64,000 nucleotides of DNA from Cardiocondyla obscurior (Eukaryota > Arthropoda > Insecta > Hymenoptera > Formicidae), in the NCBI RefSeq assembly GCF_019399895.1, contig NC_091865.1, positions 5,001 to 69,000 on the forward strand, given 5' to 3'. Position 1 is the first letter of the stretch. Each line of letters starts with the position of its first letter. The notes beneath the pieces were generated by a model. That model was not told the DNA's origin and ran no database searches. It saw only the letters and a list, made by a program, of their open reading frames with translations. Position numbers and translations under genes: made by a program. Below, piece by piece: positions 1-9,894 of this stretch.

Positions 1-3000
1 GGCCTGGCCTGGCCTGGCCTGGCCTGGCCTGGCCTGGCCTGGCCTGGCCTGGCCTGGCCTGGCCTGGCCTGGCCTGGCCTGGCCTGCCTGGCCTGGCCTG
101 GCCTGGCCTGGCCTGGCCTGGCCTGGCCTGGCTGGCCTGGCCTGGCCTGGCCTGGCCTGAACCTGGCCTGGCCTGGCCTGGCCTGGCCTGGCCTGGCCTG
201 GCCTGGCCTGGCCTGGCCTGGCCTGGCCTGGCCTGGCCTGGCCTGGCAACCTGGCCTGGCCTGGCCTGGCCTGGCCTGGCCTGGCCTGGCCTGGCCTGGC
301 CTGGCCTGGCCTGGCCTGGCCTGGCCTGGCCCTGGCCTGGCCTGGCCTGGCCTGGCCTGGCCTGGCCTGGCCTGGCCTGGCCTGGCCTGGCCTGGCCTGG
401 CCTGGCCCTGGCCTGGCCTGGCCTGGCCTGGCCTGGCCTGGCCTGGCCTGGCCTGGCCTGGCCCTGGCCTGGCCTGGCCTGGCCTGGCCTGGCCTGGCCT
501 GGCCTGGCCTGGCCTGGCCTGGCCCTAACCTGGCCTGGCCTGGCCTGGCCTGGCCTGGCCTGGCCTGGCCTGGCCTGGCCTGGCCTGGCCTGGCCTGGCC
601 TGGCCTGGCCTGGCCTGAACCTGGCCTGGCCTGGCCTGGCCTGGCCTGGCCTGGCCTGGCCTAACCTAACCTAACCTGGCCTGGCCTGGCCAACCTGGCC
701 TGGCCTGGCCTGGCCCTGGCCTGGCCTCCTGGCCTGGCCTGGCCTGGCCTAACCTGGCCTGGCCTGGCCTGGCCTGGCCTGGCCTGGCCTGGCCTGGCCT
801 GGCCCTGGCCTGGCCTGGCCTGGCCTGGCCTGGCCTGGCCTGGCCTGGCCTGGCCTGGCCTGGCCTGGCCTGGCCTGGCCTGGCCTGGCCTGGCCTGGCC
901 TGGCCTGGCCTGGCCTGGCCTGGCCTGGCCTGGCCTGGCCTGGCCTGGCCTGGCCTGAGCCTGGCCTGGCCTGGCCTGGCCTGGCCTGGCCTGGCCTGGC
1001 CTGGCCTGGCCTGAGCCTGGCCTGGCCTGGCCTGGCCTGGCCTGGCCTGGCCTGCCAACTGGCCTGCCTGGCCTGGCCTGGCCTGGCCTGAACCTGGCCT
1101 GGCCTGGCCTGGCCCTGGCCTGGCCTGGCCTGGCCTGGCCTGGCCTGGCCTGGCCTGGCCTGGCCTGGCCTGGCCTGGCCTGGCCTGGCCTGGCCTGGCC
1201 TGGCCTGGCCTGGCCTGGCCTGGCCTGGCCTGGCCTGGCCTCTTCAGCCTCAACCTGGCCTGGCCTGGCCTGGCCTGGCCTGGCCTGGCCTGGCCTGGCC
1301 TGGCCTGGCCTGGCCTGGCCTGGCCTGGCCTGGCCTGGCCTGGCCTGGCCTGGCCTGGCCTGGCCTGGCCTGGCCTGGCCTGGCCTGGCCTGGCCTGGCC
1401 TGGCCTGGCCTGGCCTGGCCTGGCCTGGCCTGGCCTGGCCTGGCCTGGCCTGGCCTGGCCTGGCCTGGCCTGGCCTGGCCTGGCCTGGCCTGGCCTGGCC
1501 TGGCCTGGCCTGGCCTGGCCTGGCCTGGCCTGGCCTGGCCTGGCCTGGCCTGGCCTGGCCTGGCCTGGCCTGGCCTGGCCTGGCCTGGCCTGGCCTGGCC
1601 TGGCCTGGCCTGGCCTGGCCTGGCCTGGCCTGGCCTGGCCTGGCCTGGCCCTGGCCTGGCCTGGCCTGGCCTGAGCCTGGCCTGGCCTGGCCTGGCCTGG
1701 CCTGGCCTGGCCTGGCCTGGCCTGGCCTGGCCTGGCCTGGCCTGGCCTGGCCTGGCCTGGCCTGGCCTGAACCTAACCTGGCCTGGCCTTCCTAACCTGG
1801 CCTGGCCTAACCTGGCCTGGCCTGGCCTACCTCCTCAACCTGGCCTGGCCTGGCCTGGCCTGGCCTGGCCTGGCCTGGCCTGGCCTGGCCTGGCCTGGCC
1901 TGGCCTGGCCTGGCCTGGCCAACCTCAACCTGGCCTGGCCTGGCCTGGCCTGGCCTGGCCTGGCCTGGCCTGGCCTGGCCTGGCCTGGCCTGGCCTGGCC
2001 TGGCCTGGCCTGGCCTGGCCTGGCCTGGCCTGGCCTGGCCTGGCCTGGCCTGGCCTGGCCTGGCCTGGCCTGGCCTGGCCTGGCCTGGCCTGGCCTGGCC
2101 TGGCCTGGCCTGGCCTGGCCTGGCCTGGCCTGGCCTGGCCTGGCCTGGCCTGGCCTGGCCTGGCCTGGCCTGGCCTGGCCTGGCCTGGCCTGGCCTGGCC
2201 TGGCCTGGCCTGGCCTGGCCTGGCCTGGCCTGGCCTGGCCTGGCCTGGCCTGGCCTGGCCAACCTGGCCTGGCCTGGCCTGGCCTGGCCTGGCCTGGCCT
2301 GGCCTGGCCTGGCCTGGCCTGGCCTGGCCTGAACCTGGCCTGGCCTGGCCTGGCCAACCTGGCCTGGCCTGGCCTGGCCTGGCCTGGCCTGGCCTGGCCT
2401 GGCCTGGCCTGGCCTGGCCTGGCCTGGCCTGGCCTGGCCTGGCCTGGCCTGGCCTGGCCTGGCCTGGCCTGGCCTGGCCTGGCCTGGCCTGGCCTGGCCT
2501 GGCCTGGCCTGGCCTGGCCTGGCCTGGCCTGGCCTGGCCTGGCCTGGCCTGGCCTGGCCTGGCCTGGCCTGGCCTGGCCTGGCCTGGCCTGGCCTGGCCT
2601 GGCCTGGCCTGGCCTGGCCTGGCCTGGCCTGGCCTGGCCTGGCCTGGCCTGGCCTGGCCTGGCCTGGCCTGGCCTGGCCTGGCCTGGCCCTGGCCTGGCC
2701 TGGCCTGGCCTGGCCTGGCCTGGCCTGGCCTGCCTGGCCTGGCCTGGCCTGAACCTGGCCTGGCCTGGCCTGGCCTGGCCTGGCCTGGCCTGGCCTGGCC
2801 TGGCCTGGCCTGGCCTGGCCTGGCCTGGCCTGGCCTGGCCTGGCCTGGCCTGGCCTGGCCAACCTGGCCTGGCCTGGCCTGGCCTGGCCTGGCCTGGCCT
2901 GGCCTGGCCTGGCCTGGCCTGGCCTGGCCTGGCCTGGCCTGGCCTGGCCTGGCCTGGCCTGGCCTGGCCTGGCCTGGCCTGGCCTGGCCTGGCCTGGCCT

Positions 3001-4317
3001 GGCCTGGCCTGGCCTGGCCTGGCCTGGCCTGCCTGGCCTGGCCTGGCCTGGCCTGGCCTGGCCTGGCCTGGCCTGGCCTGGCCTGGCCTGGCCTGGCCTG
3101 GCCTGGCCTGGCCTGGCCTGGCCTGGCCTGGCCTGGCCTGGCCTGAGCCTGGCCTGGCCTGGCCTGGCCTGGCCTGGCCTGGCCTGGCCTGGCCTGGCCT
3201 GGCCCTGGCCTGGCCTGGCCTGGCCTGGCCTGGCCTGGCCTGGCCTGGCCTGGCCTGGCCTGGCCTGGCCTGGCCTGGCCTGGCCTGGCCTGGCCTGGCC
3301 TGGCCTGGCCTGGCCTGGCCTGGCCTGGCCAACCTGGCCTGGCCTGGCCTGGCCTGGCCTGGCCTGGCCTGGCCTGCCTGAGCCTGGCCTGGCCTGGCCT
3401 GGCCTGGCCTGGCCTGGCCTGGCCTGGCCTGGCCTGGCCTGGTGGCCTGGCCTGGCCTGGCCTGGCCTGGCCTGGCCTGGCCTGGCCTGGCCTGGCCTGG
3501 CCTGGCCTGGCCTGGCCTGGCCTGGCCTGGCCTGGCCTGGCCTGCCACCTGGCCTGGCCTGGCCTGGCCTGGCCTGGCCTGGCCTGGCCTGGCCTGGCCT
3601 GGCCTGGCCTGGCCTGGCCTGGCCTGGCCTGGCCTGGCCTGGCCTGGCCTGGCCTGAGCCTGGCCTGAGCCTGGCCTGGCCTGGCCTGGCCTGGCCTGGC
3701 CTGGCCTGGCCTGGCCTGGCCTGGCCTGGCCTGGCCTGGCCTGGCCTGGCCTGGCCTGGCCTGGCCTGGCCTGGCCTGGCCTGGCCTGGCCTGGCCTGGC
3801 CTGGCCTGGCCTGGCCTGGCCTGGCCTGGCCTGGCCTGGCCTGGCCTGGCCTGGCCTGGCCTGGCCTGGCCTGGCCTGGCCTGGCCTGGCCTGGCGGCCT
3901 GGCCTGGCCTGGCCTGGCCTGGCCTGGCCTGGCCTGGCCTGGCCTGGCCTGGCCTGGCCTGGCCTGGCCTGGCCTGGCCTGGCCTGGCCCTGGCCTGGCC
4001 TGGCCTGGCCTGGCCTGGCCTGGCCTGGCCTGGCCTGGCCTGGCCTGGCCTGGCCTGGCCTGGCCTGGCCTGGCCTGGCCTGGCCTGGCCTGGCCTGGCC
4101 TGGCCTGGCCTGGCCTGGCCTGGCCTGGCCTGGCCTGGCCTGGCCTGGCCTGGCCTGGCCTGGCCTGGCCTGGCCTGGCCTGGCCTGGCCTGGCCTGGCC
4201 TGGCCTGGCCTGGCCTGGCCTGGCCTGGCCTGGCCTGGCCTGGCCTGGCCTGGCCTGGCCTGGCCTGGCCTGAACCTGGCCTGGCCTGGCCTGGCCTGGC
4301 CTGGCCTGAACCTGGCC

Positions 4318-4400
4318 TAACCTGGCCTGGCCTGGCCTAACCCTGGCCTGGCCTAACCTAACCTAACCAACCTAACTGGCCAACTAACCTAACCTAACCT
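4318..4400. repeat. Small mixed CCTAA island inside the CCTGG block
   Basis: About 80 bp in which CCTAA units alternate with CCTGG and CCAA forms. It is one of the few places in the distal 5.7 kb where the canonical unit survives; a shorter one is at about 660-677. Confidence 0.7.
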
Positions 4401-5788
4401 GGCCTGGCCTGGCCTGGCCTAACCTGGCCTGGCCTGGCCTGGCCTGGCCTGGCCTGGCCTGGCCTGGCCTGGCCTGGCCTGGCCTGGCCTGGCCTGGCCT
4501 GGCCTGGCCTGGCCTGGCCTGGCCTGGCCTGGCCTGGCCTGGCCTGGCCTGGCCTGGCCTGGCCTGGCCTGGCCTGGCCTGGCCTGGCCTGGCCTGGCCT
4601 GGCCTGGCCTGGCCTGGCCTGGCCTGGCCTGGCCTGGCCTAAGCCTGGCCTGGCCTGGCCTGGCCTGGCCTGGCCTGGCCTGGCCTGGCCTGGCCTGGCC
4701 TGGCCTGGCCTGGCCTGGCCTGGCCTGGCCTGGCCTGGCCTGGCCTGGCCTGGCCTGGCCTGGCCTGAGCCTGGCCTGGCCTGGCCTGGCCTGGCCTGGC
4801 CTGGCCTGGCCTGGCCTGGCCTGGCCTGGCCTGGCCTGGCCTGGCCTGGCCTGGCCTGGCCTGGCCTGGCCTGGCCTGGCCTGGCCTGGCCTGAGCCTGG
4901 CCTGGCCTGAGCCTGGCCTGGCCTGGCCTGGCCTGGCCTGAACTGGCCTGAACTGGCCTGGCCTGGCCTGGCCTGGCCTGGCCTGGCCTGGCCTGGCCTG
5001 GCCTGACCTGGCCTGGCCTGGCCTGGCCTGGCCTGGCCTGGCCTGGCCTGGCCTGGCCTGGCCTGGCCTGGCCTGGCCTGGCCTGGCCTGGCCTGGCCTG
5101 GCCTGGCCTGGCCTGGCCTGCCTGGCCTGGCCTGGCCTGGCCTGAACCTGGCCTGGCCTGGCCTGGCCTGGCCTGGCCAACCTGGCCTGGCCTGGCCTGG
5201 CCTGGCCTGGCCTGAGCCAACCTGGCCTGGCCTGGCCTGGCCTGGCCTGGCCTGGCCTGGCCTGGCCAACCTGGCCTGGCTGGCTGGCCTGGCCTGGCCT
5301 GGCCTGGCCTGGTGGCCTGGCTGGCCTGGCCTGGCCTGGCCTGGCCTGGCCTGGCCTGGCCTGGCCTGGCCTGGCCTGGCCTGGCCTGGCCTGGCCTGGC
5401 CTGGCCTGGCCTGGCCTGGCCTGGCCTGGCCTGGCCTGGCTGGCCTGGCCTGGCCTGGCCTGGCCTGGCCTGGCCTGGCCTGGCCTGGCCTGGCCTGGCC
5501 TGGCCTGGCCAGCCTGGCCTGGCCTGGCCTGGCCTGGCCTGGCCTGGCCTGGCCTGGCCTGGCCTGGCCTGGCCTGGCCTGGCCTGGCCTGGCCTGGCCT
5601 GGCCTGGCCTGGCCTGGCCTGGGCCTGGCCTGGCCTGGCCTGGCCTGGCCTGGCCTGGCCTGGCCTGGCCTGGCCTGGCCTGGCCTGGCCTGGCCTGGCC
5701 TGGCCTGGCCTGGCCTGGCCTGGCCTGGCCTGGCCTGGCCTGGCCTGGCCTGGCCTGGCCTGGCCTGGCCTGGCCTGGCCTGGCCTGG

Positions 5789-5938
5789 CCTAACCTAACC
5801 TAACCTAACCTAACCTGGCCTAACCTAACCTAACCTAACCTAACCTAACCTAACCTAACCTAACCTAACCTAACCTAACCTAACCTTCAACCTAACCTAA
5901 CCTAACCTAACCTAACCTAACCTAACCTAACCTAACCT
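5789..5938. repeat. Canonical (CCTAA)n telomere island
   Basis: About 150 bp of almost pure CCTAA, with one CCTGG unit near its start and one CCTTCAA interruption near 5,884-5,890. It identifies the array as TTAGG-type telomeric sequence. CCTGG repeats flank it on both sides with abrupt edges. Confidence 0.9.
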
Positions 5939-6585
5939 GGCTACAACCCTGGCCTGGCCTGGCCTGGCCTGGCCTCTTCTGGCCTGGCCTGGCCTGGCCT
6001 GGCCTGGCCTGGCCTGGCCTGGCCTGGCCTGGCCTGGCCTGGCCTGGCCTGGCCTGGCCTGGCCTGGCCTGGCCTGGGCCTGGCCTGGCCTGGCCTGGCC
6101 TGGCCTGGCCTGGCCTGGCCTGGCCTGGCCTGGCCTGGCCTGGCCTGGCCTGGCCAACTGGCCTGGCCTGGCCTGGCCTGGCCTGGCCTGGCCTGGCCTG
6201 GCCTGGCCTGGCCTGGCCTGGCCTGGCCTGGCCTGGCCTGGCCTGGCCTGGCCTGGCCTGGCCTGGCCTGGCCTGGCCTGGCCTGGCCTGGCCTGGCCTG
6301 GCCTGAGCCTGGCCTGGCCTGGCCTGGCCTGGCCTGGCCTGGCCTGGCCTGGCCTGGCCTGGCCTGGCCTGGCCTGGCCTGGCCTGGCCTGGCCTGGCCT
6401 GGCCTGGCCTGGCCTGGCTGGCCTGGCCTGGCCTGGCCTGGCCTGGCCTGGCCTGGCCTGGCCTGGCCTGGCCTGGCCTGGCCTGGCAACCTGGCCTGGC
6501 CTGGCCTGGCCTGGCCTGGCCTACCTGGCCTGGCCTGGCCTGGCCTGGCCTGGCCTGGCCTGGCCCTGGCCTGGCCTGGCCTAAC

Positions 6586-7620
6586 CTAACCTAATAACTA
6601 ACCTAACCCTGGCCTGGCCTGGCCTAACCTGGCCTGGCCTAACCTAAGCCTGGCCTGGCCTGGCCTAACCTGGCCTAAGCCTGGCCTGGCCTAACCTAAC
6701 CTAACCTAACCTAACCTGGCCTAACCTAACCCCTGGCCTGGCCTAACCTAACCTAATAACCTAACCTAACCTAACCTAACCTAACCTAACCTAACCTAGC
6801 CTAACCTAACCTAACCTAACCTAACCTAACCTAACCTAACCTGGCCTGGCCTAATAACCTGGCCTGGCCTGGCCTGGCCTGGCCCTGGCTGGCCTGGCCT
6901 GGCCTGGCCTGGCCTGGCCTGGCCTGGCCTGGCCTGGCCTGGCCTGGCCTGGCTGGCCTGGCCTGGCCTGGCCTGGCCTGGCCTGGCCTGGCCTGGCTGG
7001 CCTGGCCTGGCCTGGCCTGGCCTGGCCTGGCCTGGCCTGGCCTGGCCTGGCCTGGCCTGGCCTGGCCTGGCCTGGCCTGGCCTGGCCTGGCCTGGCCTAA
7101 CCTGGCCTGGCCTAACCTAACCTGGCCTAACCTAACCTAACCTGGCCTAACCTGACAACCTAACCTAACCTAACCTAACCTAACCTAACCTGGCCTAACC
7201 TAACCTGGCCTGGCCAACCTGGCCTGGCCTGGCCTGAACCTGGCCTGGCCTGGCCTGGCCTGGCCTGGCCTGGCCTGGCCTCAACCTGGCCTGGCCTGGC
7301 CTGGCCTGAGCCTGGCCTGGCCTGGCCTGGCCTGGCCTGGCCTGGCCTGGCCTGGCCTGGCCTGGCCTGGCCTGGCCTGGCCTGGCTGGCCTGGCCTGGC
7401 CTGGCCTGGCCTGGCCTGGCCTGGCCTGGCCTGGCCTGGCCTGGCCTGGCCTGGCCTGGCCTGGCCTGGCCTGGCCTGGCCTGGCCTAACCTGGCCTGGC
7501 CTAACCTGGCCTAACCTGGCCTGGCCTGGCCTAACCTAACCTGGCCTTCCTTAACCTAACCTGGCCTGGCCTAACCTGGCCTAACCTGGCCTGGCCTAGC
7601 CTGGCCTGGCCTGGCCTAAC
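6586..7620. repeat. Interleaved CCTAA and CCTGG zone
   Basis: Runs of CCTAA (about 6,586-6,866, 7,099-7,210 and 7,486-7,620) alternate with runs of CCTGG. The canonical unit is clearly more common in this centromere-proximal part than in the distal 5.7 kb. Confidence 0.85.
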
Positions 7621-7937
7621 CTGGCCTGGCCTGGCCTGGCCTGGCCTGGCCTGGCCTCAACCTGGCCTGGCCACAGCCAACCTGGCCTAACCTAACCTGG
7701 CCTGGCCTGACTGGCTGGCCTGGCCTGGCCTGGCCTGAGCCTGGCCTGGCCTGGCCTGGCCTGGCTGGCCTGGCCTGGCCTGAGCCTGGCTGGCCTGAGC
7801 CTGGCCTGGCCTGGCCTGGCCTGGCCTGGCCTGGCCTGGCCCCTGGCCTGGCCTGGCCTGGCTGGCCTGGCCTGGCCTGGCCTGGCCTGGCCTGGCCTGG
7901 CCTGGCCTGGCCTGGCTGGCCTGGCCTGGCCTGGCCT

Positions 7938-7971
7938 AACCTAACCTAACCTGAACAAGTTAGGTTAGGTT
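7938..7971. repeat. Inverted telomere repeat (fold-back) at the array edge
   Basis: Thirteen bases of the C-strand repeat at 7,938-7,950 (AACCTAACCTAAC) are followed by an 8-base spacer and their exact reverse complement at 7,959-7,971 (GTTAGGTTAGGTT). The pentamer array stops here and changes orientation, which marks the telomere to subtelomere boundary. Confidence 0.85.
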
Positions 7972-8017
7972 GGAACCAAACAGAACCAAATTAGAGTAAA
8001 CCAGGATGAATTAGAAT

Positions 8018-9894
8018 AATTTTTTTTTTTTGGCGGACAAAATTTTTCGCGCCAAGGCTAAAAATTTTCGTTTTTGCCGCCGGCCGAAGGCCATGTTTTA
8101 TTGACCGTCGGTAATGCAGATTTCTGTTTTACCGACATAGTATCGGTCGGTAAAACAGGTTTTTCAATTTTATACGGGTCGGTAAAACAGATTAAAAAAA
8201 AAAAAAAATTTTTTTTTTAATGGACCAAAATTTCTCGCGCCAAAGGCTAAAATTTTCGTTTTGCCGCCGGCCGAAGGCCGGCGCTGAAAATTACCGACCG
8301 TCGGTAATGCAGATTTTGTTTTACCGACATGGTATCAGTCGGTAAAACAGGTTTTTCAATTTATACGGGTCGGTAAAACAGATTTTTAAAAAAAAAAAAA
8401 AATTTTTTTTTTTGGCGGACCAAAATTTCTCGCGCCAAAGGCTAAAAATTTTCGTTTTGCCGCCGGCCGAAGGCCGGCGCGAAATTTTACCGACCGTCGG
8501 TAATGCAGATTCCTGTTTTACCGACATGGTATCGAAAACAGGTTTCAATTTTATACGGGTCGGTAAAACAGATTTAAAAAAAAAAAAATTTTTTTTTTTG
8601 GCAAACAAATTTCTCGCGCCAAAGGCTAAAAATTCTCGTTTTGCTGCCGCCGGCCGAAGGCCGCGCGAAAATATTGACCGTCGGTAATGCAGATTTCTGT
8701 TTTACCGACATAGTATCGGTCGGTAAAACAGGTTTTTCAATTTTATACGGGTCGGTAAAACAGATTTTAAAAAAAAAAATTTTTTTTTTTGGCGGACAAA
8801 ATTTCTCGCCAAAAGGCTAAAAATTCTCGTTTTGCCGCCGGCAAGGCCGGCGAAAATTTTACCGACCGTCGGTAATGCAGATTCCTGTTTTACCGACATG
8901 GTATCGGTCGGTAAAACAGGTTTTTCAATTTTATACGGGTCGGTAAAACAGATTTAAAAAAAAAAATTTTTTTTTTTTTTTGGCGGACCAAATTTCTCGC
9001 GCCAAAAGGCTAAAATTCTCGTTTTTGCCGCCGGCTAAGGCCGGCGCGAAAATTTTACCGACCGTCGGTAATGCAGATTCCTGTTTTACCGACATAGTAT
9101 CGGTCGGTAAAACAGGTTTTTCAATTTTATACGGGTCGGTAAAACAGATTTAAAAAAAAATTTTTTTTTTTGCGGACAAATTTCTGCGCCAAAGGCTAAA
9201 AATTTCGTTTTGCCGCCGGCCGAGGCCGGCGCGAAAATTTTACCGACCGTCGGTAATGCAGATTCCTGTTTTACCGACATGGTATCGGTCGGTAAAACAG
9301 GTTTTTCAATTTATACGGGTCGGTAAACAGATTTAAAAAAAAAAAAATTTTTTTTTGGCGGACAAATTTCTCGCGCCAAAGGCTAAAAATTTTCGTTTTG
9401 CCGCCGGCCGAAGGCCGGCGCGAAAATACCGACCGTCGGTAATGCAGATTCCTGTTTTACCGACACGGTCGGTAAAACAGATTTTCAATTTTATACGGGT
9501 CGGTAAAACAGATTTTAAAAAAAAAAAAAAATTTTTTTTGGCGGACCAAAATTTCTCGCGCCAAAAGGCTAAAAATTTTCGTTTTTGCCGCCGGCCGAAA
9601 GCCGGCGCGAAAATTTTTTACCGACCGTCGGTAATGCAGATTTTTGTTTTACCGACATAGTATCGGTCGGTAAAACAGGTTTTTCAATTTTATACGGGTC
9701 GGTAAAACAGATTTAAAAAAAAAAAAAAAAATTTTTTTTTGGCGGACAAATTTCTCGCGCCAAAAGGCTAAAATTTTCGTTTTTGCCGCCGGCCGAGGCC
9801 GGCGCGAAAATTTTTACCGACCGTCGGTAATGCAGATTTTTGTTTTACCGACATAGTATCGGTCGGTAAAACAGATTTAAAAAAAAAAAAAAAA
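8018..9894. repeat. Subtelomeric satellite, about 190-bp unit, about 10 copies
   Basis: Ten head-to-tail copies, tracked by the GCCGCCGGC core near 8,075, 8,262, 8,459, 8,645, 8,834, 9,027, 9,211, 9,400, 9,586 and 9,785. Each unit has a long A-tract running straight into a T-tract, a GGCGGAC motif, a hairpin GCCGGCC-GAA-GGCCGGC, a near-palindrome TTACCGACCGTCGGTAA, and several GGTAAAACAG motifs in both orientations. Copies differ mainly by small indels and tract length. Short open frames here are in repeat DNA and are not called as genes. Confidence 0.9.

Larger units (their letters stand above)
1..7957. repeat. Telomere-type pentamer array, mostly (CCTGG)n with (CCTAA)n islands
   Basis: Nearly 8 kb of uninterrupted 5-bp repeat running to the first base of the window. 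The main unit is CCTGG. CCTAA, the complement of the arthropod telomere unit TTAGG, is scattered through it and dominates in islands on the inner side. The C-rich strand reads 5' to 3' from the left edge, as expected at a left chromosome end. Interruptions are mostly lost or gained single bases (CCCTGG, CTGG), CCTGAG, CCTGAA and CCAACC. Long open frames of alternating ARPGQ or LAWPG residues here are repeat artefacts, not genes. The two units differ only by AA to GG. This could be a real variant (CCAGG on the G strand) or a systematic nanopore miscall of CCTAA. Confidence 0.9.

Noticed and set aside
666..6489. Several long open frames of repeated ARPGQ or LAWPG residues, up to 573 codons
   Set aside because: They are translations of the 5-bp repeat, which has no stop in most frames; they occur on both strands and need no gene to explain them.
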